64,000 bases of DNA from the NCBI RefSeq assembly GCF_900112765.1, contig NZ_FOMZ01000012.1, positions 62,001-126,000 of the forward strand, given 5' to 3'. The notes below the pieces were generated by a model, which saw only the letters and a list, made by a program, of their open reading frames with translations, was not told the DNA's origin and did not search any database. The DNA is from Actinopolyspora alba (GTDB lineage: Bacteria; Actinomycetota; Actinomycetes; Mycobacteriales; Pseudonocardiaceae). The position numbers were made by a program, and so were the translations under genes. Of the stretch, positions 33,565 to 41,695 are shown one piece after another (the first letter of the stretch is position 1; every line of letters begins with the position of its first letter).

Positions 33565-34746
33565 TCATGCGTGCAGGACGACCGCGAGGCCTTGACCGAC
33601 GCCGATGCAGATGGCGGCCAGCCCCCAGCCACCTCCCGCCCGACGCAGCTGATGCGCGAGACTGGTCAGGATCCGCGCCCCGGAAGCGCCCAGCGGGTGC
33701 CCGAGAGCGATCGCACCGCCACGTTGATTGACTATCTCCGGGTCCAGTTCCGGCCACTCGGCCAGGCAGGCAAGCGACTGGGAGGCGAACGCCTCGTTGA
33801 GCTCGACAGCTGTGAGATCGCCCCAACCGATCCCCGCCCGTCGCAGCGCGGTACGCACGGCACGCACGGGACCGATCCCGAATACGTCGGGGTCCACCGC
33901 CGCCACCCCGCGGCTGACGACCCGTGCCAGCGGTTCGGCACCGACCTCGTCAGCGGCGGCACGGCTTCCGAGCAGTACAGCGGCGGATCCGTCGTTGAGC
34001 GGGGACGAGTTGCCCGCCGTAACAGTGCCGTCGGCCCGGAAGGCGGGTTTGAGCTTGCCGAGCGCTTCCTCCGAGGTGTCGGCACGCACACCCTCGTCCC
34101 TGGTGAGGTCCGTACCCGGCACCGGCACGACCTCGTCCTCGAAAAGCCCCTGCTCCCAGGCGGCCGCCGCCCGCTGGTGGCTGCGTACGGCGAAGGCGTC
34201 CTGCTCGGCGCGACCGATACCGTACTTGTCGGCCAACAGCTCGGCACTCTCCCCGAGTGAAATGGTCCATTCGGAAGGCATCTCGGGATTGACCATCCGC
34301 CAGCCGAGTGTGGTGGAGTGCAGCGTCTCGTGTCCCCGTGGATAGGCGCGCCCCGGCTTCGGCAGTACCCAGGGGGCGCGACTCATGGACTCGACGCCGC
34401 CTGCCAGCACCAGATCCCCGTCACCGGTCTGCACGATTCGACTGGCCTCGATCACCGCTTCCAGGCCGGAGCCGCAAAGCCGGTTGACCGTCGCCCCCGC
34501 GACGCTCGTCGGGAGCCCGGCCAGCAGGGTCGCCATGCGGGCCACGTTGCGGTTGTCCTCGCCCGCGCCGTTGGCGTCACCGAACAGCACGTCGTGTATC
34601 CGTGCCGGGTCCAGTCCGGGAACCCTGTCGAGCAGAGCCCTGATCGTGTGGGCTGCCAGATCGTCGGGACGCACCTCGGCCAGTCCCTTGCCGTAACGCC
34701 CCACGGGGGTGCGAACCGCTTCGAGTACGTACACCTCGTCGCTCAA
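33565..34746 (-). CDS. pcaF: Beta-ketoadipyl-CoA thiolase PcaF
   Basis: A thiolase of 393 residues. The nucleophilic Cys is in VNRLCGSGLEAV, the NEAFA motif in AVELNEAFASQSL, the His in GGAIALGHPLGASG and the second Cys in AICIGVGQG. It splits beta-ketoadipyl-CoA into succinyl-CoA and acetyl-CoA, the last step of the pathway. The start is TTG at 34746, sharing bases with the pcaJ stop (TTGA); GGAG lies upstream. An ATG further upstream at 34854 would run through unrelated sequence. Confidence 0.94.
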   Translation of the reverse strand: MSDEVYVLEAVRTPVGRYGKGLAEVRPDDLAAHTIRALLDRVPGLDPARIHDVLFGDANGAGEDNRNVARMATLLAGLPTSVAGATVNRLCGSGLEAVIEASRIVQTGDGDLVLAGGVESMSRAPWVLPKPGRAYPRGHETLHSTTLGWRMVNPEMPSEWTISLGESAELLADKYGIGRAEQDAFAVRSHQRAAAAWEQGLFEDEVVPVPGTDLTRDEGVRADTSEEALGKLKPAFRADGTVTAGNSSPLNDGSAAVLLGSRAAADEVGAEPLARVVSRGVAAVDPDVFGIGPVRAVRTALRRAGIGWGDLTAVELNEAFASQSLACLAEWPELDPEIVNQRGGAIALGHPLGASGARILTSLAHQLRRAGGGWGLAAICIGVGQGLAVVLHA

Positions 34747-35543
34747 GAGGACTCTCCATTCCCGACAGTAGCTTTGAGTTCCCGCAGGATCCGCAGTTCC
34801 CGATCGGTGGGGGGCTGCTGAACGCCGAGTTCCTCGGCGACGCGAAGCGGCCAACCGGTCGCCGCGCGGACCTGTTCCACCTCGACCCCGGGAGCCAGTC
34901 CGGTCAGTGTCAGTTCGTTCGTTCCCTCGTCGGGTCGCAGCACACCGAGGTCCGTGATGACCTTGACGGGACCGCGTCCCGGCAGTCCCAACCGCGCTCG
35001 GGCCGCGCCGTCCCTTCCGTACCCCACGGAGGTGATGAAATCCACGTCGGGAACGAAGGCGCGCGGGCTGTGCCGCATCACGATGAGCACTTCGCCGCAG
35101 GAGGTGGCTATCTCCGGCGCCCCACCGGCACCCGGCAACCGAACCTTGGGATCTTCGTAGTCGTCACCGATCACGGTGGTGTTGATGTTGCCGTACCGGT
35201 CGACCTGAGCACCGCCCAGGAATCCGACGTCCACCCTTCCCGGCTGCAACCAGTAGTTGAAGATCTCGGGAACACCGACCACCGAATCGGCCGTCTCGGC
35301 GAGCACTCCGTCTCCGATGGACAGCGGCAGCCGCCGCGGTTTGGTACCCAACGTCCCGGACTCGTAGATCAGAACCAGCTCGGGCGCGTGTGTGCGGCGC
35401 GCGAGGTTGGCAGCCGTGCTCGGCAATCCGATCCCCACGAAACACACCGACTCGTCGTGCAACGACCGTGAAGCGGCCACGGTCATCATCTCGTCCGAGG
35501 TGAATTCCGAGGTTGTCGGTGTCTCTGACAGCTCCCCGGTCAT
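34743..35543 (-). CDS. pcaJ: Beta-ketoadipate CoA-transferase subunit B
   Basis: A class I CoA-transferase beta subunit of 266 residues. CFVGIGLPSTAANLARR and the active-site Glu in LIYESGTLG are visible, then FLGGAQVDRYGNINTTVIG. With PcaI it moves CoA from succinyl-CoA to beta-ketoadipate. GAGGAGCGCCCG precedes the ATG at 35543, which overlaps the pcaI stop by 4 nt (ATGA). It overlaps pcaF in the same way. Confidence 0.93.
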   Translation of the reverse strand: MTGELSETPTTSEFTSDEMMTVAASRSLHDESVCFVGIGLPSTAANLARRTHAPELVLIYESGTLGTKPRRLPLSIGDGVLAETADSVVGVPEIFNYWLQPGRVDVGFLGGAQVDRYGNINTTVIGDDYEDPKVRLPGAGGAPEIATSCGEVLIVMRHSPRAFVPDVDFITSVGYGRDGAARARLGLPGRGPVKVITDLGVLRPDEGTNELTLTGLAPGVEVEQVRAATGWPLRVAEELGVQQPPTDRELRILRELKATVGNGESS

Positions 35544-36361
35544 CGGGCGCTCCTCTCCGGCTCGTGGATCTCGCTGTCCAACCACTCGCGGAACCGATCG
35601 CGGTCCCTGCTGATCGCGTCCCAGTCCTGGTAGTAGGCGTTGTCCCGTTCGGAGTAGCCCTGGGCGTAGGAGGGGTGTGCACCACCGGGGACCTCGGCCA
35701 CGGCGGTGACCGCCCAGCTCGGCAGCACCACGGCACCGGGCTGTTCCGGCAATTCGTCGACCATCTCCTCCACGGTCACCAGCGAACGTGCCGAGGCCAA
35801 CACGGTTTCCTTCTGCACTCCCGTTATGCCCCAGAACTGCACGTTGCCCGCACGATCGGCACGCTGCGCGTGGATGATGCCGACATCGGGGTTGAGCGCG
35901 GCCACAGCCGCCAGTTCCTCACCGGTGAACGGGCAGCGCACCGTGCTGATCGTGTCGGTGTGCTCCGGCAGGTCGGTCCCCGCGTACCCCCGCAGCACGG
36001 CGAACGGCAGACCGGAGGCGCCGGCGACATAGCGGTTGGCCATCCCGGCGTGACTGTGCTCCTCGATCTCCAACGGCACGGGCCAGGAGTGCTGGATCGC
36101 GTCCCGGAAGCGGTGCAGTGAACCGACGCCGGGGTTTCCACCCCAGGAGAACACGAGCTTACGTGCGCAGCCGGCGCCGATCAGCTGATCGTAGACGACA
36201 TCGGGCGTCATCCTGCACAGCGTGAGATCACGTCGGCCCGCACGAATGATCTCGTGCCCCGCCGCCATCGGGATGAGATGCGTAAAACCTTCCAACGCGA
36301 CGGTGTCACCGTCGTTGACCAGCTCGGCCACGGCCGTGTCGAGCTGCAGTATGCGTGCCAC
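35540..36361 (-). CDS. pcaI: Beta-ketoadipate CoA-transferase subunit A
   Basis: The 273-residue alpha subunit. The CoA-binding stretch VALEGFTHLIPMAAGHEIIRAG, then KLVFSWGGNPGVGS and HAQRADRAGNVQFWG, are typical of this family. It is the first gene of the pca operon, starting with GTG at 36361. The promoter and a probable PcaR operator lie about 60-120 bp upstream. Downstream order pcaJ-F-H-G-B-L-R covers the route from protocatechuate to succinyl-CoA and acetyl-CoA. Confidence 0.93.
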   Translation of the reverse strand: MARILQLDTAVAELVNDGDTVALEGFTHLIPMAAGHEIIRAGRRDLTLCRMTPDVVYDQLIGAGCARKLVFSWGGNPGVGSLHRFRDAIQHSWPVPLEIEEHSHAGMANRYVAGASGLPFAVLRGYAGTDLPEHTDTISTVRCPFTGEELAAVAALNPDVGIIHAQRADRAGNVQFWGITGVQKETVLASARSLVTVEEMVDELPEQPGAVVLPSWAVTAVAEVPGGAHPSYAQGYSERDNAYYQDWDAISRDRDRFREWLDSEIHEPERSAR

Positions 36362-36419
36362 TGGTCACCCCGTTCAGCGGTTTCGCTTGGTGTCCGAACT
36401 CACAACGACACCCACGGAT

Positions 36420-36481
36420 TGTTCGCAAAGAGAACGTTCGTGCTTCCTGCGAACATAATTGAGCGACAGCGCGCGGGTCAA
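36420..36481 (-). promoter_or_regulatory. pca operon promoter with IclR-type operator
   Basis: On the minus strand TTGACC (36481-36476) and TTATGT (36458-36453) are spaced by 17 nt, a good housekeeping promoter. Overlapping and just below the -10 box, TGTTCGCA and TGCGAACA (36420-36427 and 36448-36455) form a perfect 8-bp inverted repeat with a 20-bp gap, and the palindrome GAACGTTC (36432-36439) lies within. This layout fits binding by the pcaR product. Confidence 0.65.
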
Positions 36482-36538
36482 TATCGCGCCGAAAACGAAA
36501 CCCCGGGAGGACAGCGTGACCACGCACGCCCGGACACG

Positions 36539-36574
36539 AAAAAACTCCCGGTGGTCAGCGGACCACCGGGAGTT
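36539..36574 (-). terminator. Rho-independent terminator of cysC
   Basis: On the minus strand a perfect 14-bp stem (AACTCCCGGTGGTC pairing with GACCACCGGGAGTT) with a 4-nt loop is followed by a run of six T. It ends 20 nt after the cysC stop and isolates cysC from the pca promoter. Confidence 0.85.
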
Positions 36575-36594
36575 CGCTCAGCGCCCCGGACGGA

Positions 36595-37167
36595 TCAGTG
36601 CTCGCCCACTGTCTCCAAACCGGGAAGCGGCAGTCCCACCCTGCGCGACAACATCCCGAGCACGGCGTCCCGAGCAGCGGTGATGTCGGTGGTACTGGTG
36701 TCCAACCACAGATCAGGATCCACCGGATCCTGATACGCCGCGTCGTAACCGGTCAGGCCGGACAGCTCACCAGCGGCGGCTCGTCCGTAGAGGCCCTTCG
36801 GGTCACGCCGCATGCACTCGGTGACCGGAGTGGCGACGTGTACTTCGAAATAGGGACATCCCAGGCTGTCGTGCTGGGCACGCACATCGTCCCTCGCGGT
36901 GCTGTAAGGGGCGATAACCGGGACCAGCACTGTGACACCGTGCGTGGCCAGCAATTGAGCCACGAATCCGGTCCGGCGCACGTGCGTGTTCCGGTCTGCC
37001 TGAGTGAACCCCAGATCGGCCGATAGGTTGGTCCGTAACTGATCCCCGTCGAGAACCTGAACCCTTCCACCGCGCCGCCTCAAGTACTCGGCCACCGCCT
37101 GCGCGATGGTCGACTTGCCGGCGCCGGGCAGCCCGGTCAACCAGAGCGTGGCTCCCAAGGATCCCAT
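36595..37167 (-). CDS. cysC: Adenylyl-sulfate (APS) kinase
   Basis: A stand-alone APS kinase of 190 residues. Walker A is TGLPGAGKST near residue 15; RTNLSADLGFTQADRNTHVRR and APYSTARDDVR are typical substrate regions, and YFEVHVATPVTECMRRDPKGLY is the family lid. It phosphorylates APS to PAPS in the cytosol. No ATP sulfurylase gene is adjacent. Its neighbour, divergent 89 bp away, is a PAPS-type sulfotransferase, so the PAPS is probably made for sulfation rather than only for cysteine synthesis. GGAGA precedes the ATG at 37167. Confidence 0.93.
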   Translation of the reverse strand: MGSLGATLWLTGLPGAGKSTIAQAVAEYLRRRGGRVQVLDGDQLRTNLSADLGFTQADRNTHVRRTGFVAQLLATHGVTVLVPVIAPYSTARDDVRAQHDSLGCPYFEVHVATPVTECMRRDPKGLYGRAAAGELSGLTGYDAAYQDPVDPDLWLDTSTTDITAARDAVLGMLSRRVGLPLPGLETVGEH

Positions 37168-37256
37168 AGCGCATCTCCCTACTGGCCTAGGTCGGGGCCT
37201 TACCGAATATGCCGGTGGGTGTTCCACAATTCCGGAATCGCATGAAAGATGATCAC

Positions 37257-38477
37257 ATGAGCGACACCGACGCCAACCGAGTCTACGTACACATCGGTTC
37301 CCCCAAGACCGGAACCACCTACCTGCAGGAGATCCTCTGGAACAACAGGGAAGCCCTGCGGGAAGCGGGCGTTCACTATCCGGGCACTCGCCCCGACGCG
37401 CACTTTCACGCTGCCATGGATCTGCAGAACACGCAGTTCCAGGCGGACTGGTTCGACGACAACGTCCCGAACGCCTGGGAAAACCTGGTCAAGCAGGCTG
37501 CCGACGGGCCCGCGACCGCAGTCATTTCGCACGAGCTGTTCTGCACGGCCACCCCGGAACAGATCGAACGCGCGATGGCCGATCTTTCCTTCGCCGAGGT
37601 TCACCTGGTCTGCACGGTGCGGGACCTGCAGCGTCAGCTACCCGCCGTGTGGCAGGAGGACGTCAAAAACCGGCACACGATATCGTTCGAGGAGTTCGTG
37701 GCCGGAGTACGGCGTACGGTCGCCGAACCGGACATGCTCAGCGAGCTGTTCTGGCACCGGCAGGACGTCCCCGAGATCCTGGCCAAATGGGGTCGGTCGA
37801 TCCCCCCCGAACGGGTCCACGTGGTTACGGTGCCTCCCGCCGGCAGTTCCACCGACCTCGTATGGCACCGCTTCGCCGAGCTCCTGGGACTGCGCCCCGA
37901 GGAGTACGACACCCGGGTACAGCAGCGGAACCGCTCACTGGGCGTGGCCGAGACGGAACTCATCCGTCGACTGAACCAACGGCTCAACGGCAACATCGAC
38001 TGGCCCACGCACGACCGACGTGTGAAGCGGAACCTGGCGGAAGAGATCCTGGGAAGCCGCAAGGCCCGCAATCCGCTCGAAGTACCCGAACAACACCGGG
38101 AATGGCTGCGACAACAATCGGAGCGGATCACCGAGGCACTGGCGGAAAGGGGTTACGAGGTAATCGGCGACCTCGATGAACTCCGTCCCGCCGTCACCGA
38201 CGGCCCCGAGGTGGTCCCGGATCACCCCGATACGGCCGAACTGGCCGAAGTGGCGATCGAGGCGCTGGCGGAGGTAATCGGAAGCGAGACGGCGCGACAA
38301 CGAGCGCGGCCGGAACCGAAAGCTCCCCCGGCACCGGAAGCACCAAAAGCTCCGGGATTGCGGGAGAGCCTGGTGCTGTCCAGCGACCGGCACCCGACGC
38401 TGCGGATCGCCCTGGGAGCGTACCGCCGGATCAAGCGGATCTCGCTTCGGGCGGCGGCCCACCGCGGCAAGCGGTGA
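37257..38477 (+). CDS. PAPS-dependent sulfotransferase with a long C-terminal tail
   Basis: A 406-residue sulfotransferase-family protein. The 5-prime-phosphosulfate loop is VYVHIGSPKTGTTYLQ (about 10-25), with an N-terminal catalytic-type segment, VCTVRDLQRQLPAVWQE (the R/S PAPS contact region) and KWGRSIPPERVHVVTVPP. The core ends near residue 310; the last 95 residues are Pro/Ala/Glu-rich, then basic (RIALGAYRRIKRISLRAAAHRGKR), which may contact membranes or nucleotides. The acceptor is unknown. Start ATG at 37257; an ATG at 37242 is also in frame. Divergent from cysC. Confidence 0.85.
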   Translation: MSDTDANRVYVHIGSPKTGTTYLQEILWNNREALREAGVHYPGTRPDAHFHAAMDLQNTQFQADWFDDNVPNAWENLVKQAADGPATAVISHELFCTATPEQIERAMADLSFAEVHLVCTVRDLQRQLPAVWQEDVKNRHTISFEEFVAGVRRTVAEPDMLSELFWHRQDVPEILAKWGRSIPPERVHVVTVPPAGSSTDLVWHRFAELLGLRPEEYDTRVQQRNRSLGVAETELIRRLNQRLNGNIDWPTHDRRVKRNLAEEILGSRKARNPLEVPEQHREWLRQQSERITEALAERGYEVIGDLDELRPAVTDGPEVVPDHPDTAELAEVAIEALAEVIGSETARQRARPEPKAPPAPEAPKAPGLRESLVLSSDRHPTLRIALGAYRRIKRISLRAAAHRGKR

Positions 38478-38529
38478 TCCCGCTTAAGCACCGCGACGAG
38501 TTCAGCGCACGGACAGCCCGAAAACCGGT

Positions 38530-39153
38530 TCAGTGACGCTGACGCAACCAGTCGGCTGCCTCCCGCAGTGCTTCCGCCGTGATGTCGTGTCCGCCGGTAT
38601 GGCGGTGCGTGGTCACCTCGGCCCCGCGGTCACGCAGCGTTCCGACGAGTCGGTTCACCGAGGCCATCGGCGCCATTGGGTCGCGTTCGCCGTTGGACAT
38701 CCACACCCGGGTTCCGGTCAGGGAGTGGCGCGGTGTGTCGACGAGCGGCGACATCGCGGCGAACAGCACGGCTTCGGTGAGCACGTCCGGGCGCAGCAGC
38801 GTCAGCGCCGCGGCGATGTTGGCGCCGTTGGAGAATCCGACGGCGACCAAACGGCGATCGGCTATGCCGTAGTGGTCGCGAGCCCGTTCGACGAACTCGG
38901 CCAGTTCCCCGGCCCTGCGGAGGACGTCCTGTTCGTCGAACACTCCCTCCTCGTACCGGTGGAACCACCGCGCCACCCCGTTCTCCGAAACACTGCCGGC
39001 GGGGGACAGCAGCGCCGCTTCGGGATCGATCCGGTATCCGAGCGGTGCCACGTCACGCGGCGTGCCACCTGTCCCGTGCAGCATCAGCAGTGCCGGTGAA
39101 CGCGGGTCACCTTCGGTGAACTCGTGGCGGAGCGGCAGTTCGGAAGTGCTCAT
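38530..39153 (-). CDS. Alpha/beta hydrolase (MhqD-like phospholipase/carboxylesterase)
   Basis: A 207-residue serine hydrolase. Oxyanion loop LMLHGTGGTPRD, nucleophile in VGFSNGANIA, Asp in NGERDPMAPM and His in HTGGHDIT form the expected triad. It resembles MhqD-type hydrolases that in Bacillus are coregulated with a ring-cleaving dioxygenase of the MhqO type. Its ATG at 39153 overlaps the stop of that dioxygenase gene here (ATGA). A role in degrading ring-cleavage products of hydroquinones is inferred from context. Confidence 0.88.
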   Translation of the reverse strand: MSTSELPLRHEFTEGDPRSPALLMLHGTGGTPRDVAPLGYRIDPEAALLSPAGSVSENGVARWFHRYEEGVFDEQDVLRRAGELAEFVERARDHYGIADRRLVAVGFSNGANIAAALTLLRPDVLTEAVLFAAMSPLVDTPRHSLTGTRVWMSNGERDPMAPMASVNRLVGTLRDRGAEVTTHRHTGGHDITAEALREAADWLRQRH

Positions 39154-40118
39154 GAGACCGGCCTTTCCGGGTTGTTCTCACTGGGCAGGTCCAGTCGGGG
39201 CAGTGCTGCCTCGATCTGTTCCCTGCTGGGTTCCAGCCATGGCGGGAGCTTGAGTGCCCGTCCCAGTTCGAGCAGGGGTTCGTCGGCGGTGAAGCCGGGT
39301 TCGTCGGTTGCGATCTCCAGCAGTGTTCCGCCCGGCTCGCGGAAGTACACCGATCGGAAGTACTGCCGGTCCAACACTGACGTGACCGAGACACCGCTCT
39401 CGACCAGTTCCGAACGCCAGGCCGCCTGCGTCGACTCGTCGGGCGCTCGCCAGGCCACGTGGTGCACGGTACCGGCGGCGACCAGACCTCGCTCGGCACC
39501 GGGACGCACCAGCACGTCGACGTAGGTCCCGGGGCCGCCGTCACCCGCCGCGAAGCGGAAACGATTGTCCTGCTGCTCGGACAACGAGAGCCCCATTCCG
39601 GTCAGCATCCCGGCGGTTGCGTCCACGTCGTCGACGGAGAGCGAGACCGAGTGCAACCCGCGAATCCCGTGTTCGGGCGGAACGATGCCGTTGTCCCAGG
39701 GGGCGCGGGGATCCGGCTGCCGGTGCGCGACCAGCGACAGGGCGAGCCCGTCCGGATCCCGAAAGGTCAACGTTTCCTCGTCGTCGCGGGACCGCACCGG
39801 ACCGACCTCGACCCCGGCGTCGGTGAGGTGGCGCTGCCACCAGCCCATGGATCGTTCCGGCACGGAGAAGGCGGTGGCGGTGGCCTGACCGTTGCCGTGC
39901 TTACCGGGTGGAGCTCCGTGGAACGGGAAGAACGTCATCAACGTGCCGGGCCGGCCGGACTCGTCACCGTAGTAGAGGTGGTAGGTGCCCGGATCGTCGA
40001 AGTTGACGGTGGTCTTGACCATCCGAAGCCCCAGAGTACGCAGGTAGAAGTCCGCGTTGCGCTGCGGATTCCCCGCGATGGCGGTCACGTGGTGCAGTCC
40101 ACTGGTGGCGATACCCAT
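39150..40118 (-). CDS. Ring-cleaving dioxygenase, MhqO-like (VOC superfamily)
   Basis: A 322-residue protein of two vicinal-oxygen-chelate halves. GLHHVTAIAGNPQRNADFYLRTLGLR begins the first, and GLHSVSLSVDDVDATAGMLTG and TVHHVAWRAPDESTQAAW mark the second; His and Glu residues (GLHHV, HHVAW, GTLLEIATDEPGF) are placed as metal ligands. Close relatives (MhqO/LinE-like) cleave hydroquinones. GGAGGG precedes the ATG at 40118. It lies 119 bp after wrbA on the same strand and overlaps the hydrolase gene. Confidence 0.88.
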   Translation of the reverse strand: MGIATSGLHHVTAIAGNPQRNADFYLRTLGLRMVKTTVNFDDPGTYHLYYGDESGRPGTLMTFFPFHGAPPGKHGNGQATATAFSVPERSMGWWQRHLTDAGVEVGPVRSRDDEETLTFRDPDGLALSLVAHRQPDPRAPWDNGIVPPEHGIRGLHSVSLSVDDVDATAGMLTGMGLSLSEQQDNRFRFAAGDGGPGTYVDVLVRPGAERGLVAAGTVHHVAWRAPDESTQAAWRSELVESGVSVTSVLDRQYFRSVYFREPGGTLLEIATDEPGFTADEPLLELGRALKLPPWLEPSREQIEAALPRLDLPSENNPERPVS

Positions 40119-40237
40119 TTCAGCCCTCCGAACGAGGAAGCGATTGGTGCTCGGCGCGGAAACCCGCCGGGGCACGGGGGCGGAGCCGGATTCCAACACC
40201 GATCCCGCGGCTCCCGGCGGGCCTCACGAACGGGGAC

Positions 40238-40852
40238 TCAGGCCGAGCCGTCCCGCAGGGCTCGGGCGACGTTGACGACTCGACGAGCCTGCACTGACGC
40301 CGCTTGCCTGGTCTCGCCGTCGACCTTGAACTGTCCCTGGCCGTCGACGTGGCTGGTTCCGTAGGGATTGCCGTCGACGAACTTCGAGCCATCGGTGTAA
40401 CCGGGGCCGACCAGGATCCCGCCGAAGTGGTGCACGCTGTTGTACAACGCGAGCAGCGTGGACTCCTGACCACCGTGCTTGGTCGAGGTCGAGGTGAATC
40501 CGCTGTAGACCTTGTCCGCGAGCAACCCCTGTTGCCACTGCGGTCCCAGCGAGTCGATGAACTGCTTGAGCTGGGCCGCCACGTTGCCGTAACGCGTGGG
40601 GCTACCGAAGATCACGGCATCGGCCCAGACCAGGTCGTCGGGGGTCACCTCGGCGACAGCCCTGGTGGCTTCGAGATTCGCGCGCCACGCGGGATTGGCG
40701 TCCACGGCCTCGTCCGGAGCGAGTTCGGCGACCCGCCGCAACCGGACCTCGGCACCGGCGGCTTCGGCTTCGGAGACCAACGCGTTGGCTATTTCGGCGA
40801 CGACGCCGGTGGCCGAGTAGTAAACGACCGCGAGCTTGACCGGACCGCTCAT
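40238..40852 (-). CDS. wrbA: NAD(P)H:quinone oxidoreductase, WrbA family
   Basis: A flavodoxin-fold quinone reductase of 204 residues, the WrbA length. The FMN phosphate loop is VVYYSATGVVAEIA, followed by IFGSPTRYGNVAAQLKQF, TSTSTKHGGQESTLL and PYGTSHVDGQG, all characteristic. It reduces quinones by two electrons and so prevents redox cycling, in the cytosol. AAGGAG precedes the ATG at 40852. A promoter and a palindrome sit between it and the divergent marR gene, suggesting repression by that protein. Confidence 0.94.
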   Translation of the reverse strand: MSGPVKLAVVYYSATGVVAEIANALVSEAEAAGAEVRLRRVAELAPDEAVDANPAWRANLEATRAVAEVTPDDLVWADAVIFGSPTRYGNVAAQLKQFIDSLGPQWQQGLLADKVYSGFTSTSTKHGGQESTLLALYNSVHHFGGILVGPGYTDGSKFVDGNPYGTSHVDGQGQFKVDGETRQAASVQARRVVNVARALRDGSA

Positions 40853-40917
40853 CAGTACGACTCCTTCGAATGTCGGGCGCCGCCCCTGTGGTCGACGCCT
40901 TCCTATGCACAAGAAGA

Positions 40918-40949
40918 ATACTACCACGAAGCATCTTCTTCGCAAGAAG
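40918..40949 (-). promoter_or_regulatory. wrbA promoter overlapped by a MarR-type operator
   Basis: On the minus strand TTGCGA (40945-40940) and TAGTAT (40923-40918) have a 16-nt spacer. The palindrome CTTCTT-CGC-AAGAAG at 40935-40949 covers the -35 box, so a bound regulator would block transcription. The region is strikingly AT-rich for this DNA and sits between wrbA and the divergent marR gene. Confidence 0.6.
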
Positions 40950-41022
40950 TTTCCGAGAAAAGGTTAACCTGGTGGCCGTTAGACTACGGAGACGAAACAG
41001 CCACACGAAGAAAGGCAGCCAG

Positions 41023-41517
41023 GTGGGAACCGAGGACATCACCGCCGTCGACCCCGGCACGGCGAGTCAGGAGGCGGAAGACGACGAGATCGTCACCTGG
41101 TGGGGACTCGTGATCGAGGGGTATCACGTGACGCAGGAACGACTCATGTCCGAAATCAACGAGCGGTTCGGACTCACCCCGGGCGCTTTCGACATCCTCG
41201 TCAGGTTGGTGCGCTCTCCGGAATGCCGTATGCCGATGACCAAGCTGGCGAGGGAAGCGGCACTGAGCAGCGGAGGGTTCACCAAGGTGGCGGACCGGCT
41301 CGTGGCCGCGGATCTGATCCGCAGGGAGCCCTGCGACACCGACCGTCGCGTCACCTACGTGACACTGACCGACCACGGTCGGGTGACAGCCGAAACGGCG
41401 AAGAGTGCCTGTGCGGAGATCCTGCGTCGCACGGTCCTGGGGCCCCTGGGCCCCGAGACGTCCGAGCAACTGGCCATGGCCATGCGCACGCTGCGTACTG
41501 CTAACGCGGATGACTGA
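41023..41517 (+). CDS. MarR family transcriptional regulator
   Basis: A 164-residue MarR protein with the winged helix in the middle: FGLTPGAFDILVRLVRSPEC, then PMTKLAREAALSSGGFTKVADRL as recognition helix and a wing with RREPCDTDRRVTYVTLTDHGR. The four Cys include one in the wing start (REPCDTDRR), a possible electrophile sensor; this is inference. GTG at 41023 follows AAAGG. Divergent from wrbA and presumably its repressor, comparable to MhqR. The first 20 residues are acidic and disordered. Confidence 0.88.
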   Translation: MGTEDITAVDPGTASQEAEDDEIVTWWGLVIEGYHVTQERLMSEINERFGLTPGAFDILVRLVRSPECRMPMTKLAREAALSSGGFTKVADRLVAADLIRREPCDTDRRVTYVTLTDHGRVTAETAKSACAEILRRTVLGPLGPETSEQLAMAMRTLRTANADD

Positions 41518-41695
41518 CACGGGAACTTGATCACCGCCCGGGGCTCCACCGAATCGCCGCCCGGCGCGGCGAGTTCCCGTGTACGAACGGCGACGCGGTC
41601 GTCGTCCCCGCTGATTCCCGGGTTGCCGACCTCGAACGCGGCGGTGGGGTTCGCGGGCGGCCCCCGCCTGCGCTGGGTGGTCGGCCCCGTTCACA

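Noticed and set aside
38469-38485. Small inverted repeat at the end of the sulfotransferase gene
   Set aside because: Only 6 bp of stem and it overlaps the stop codon; too weak to call a terminator.
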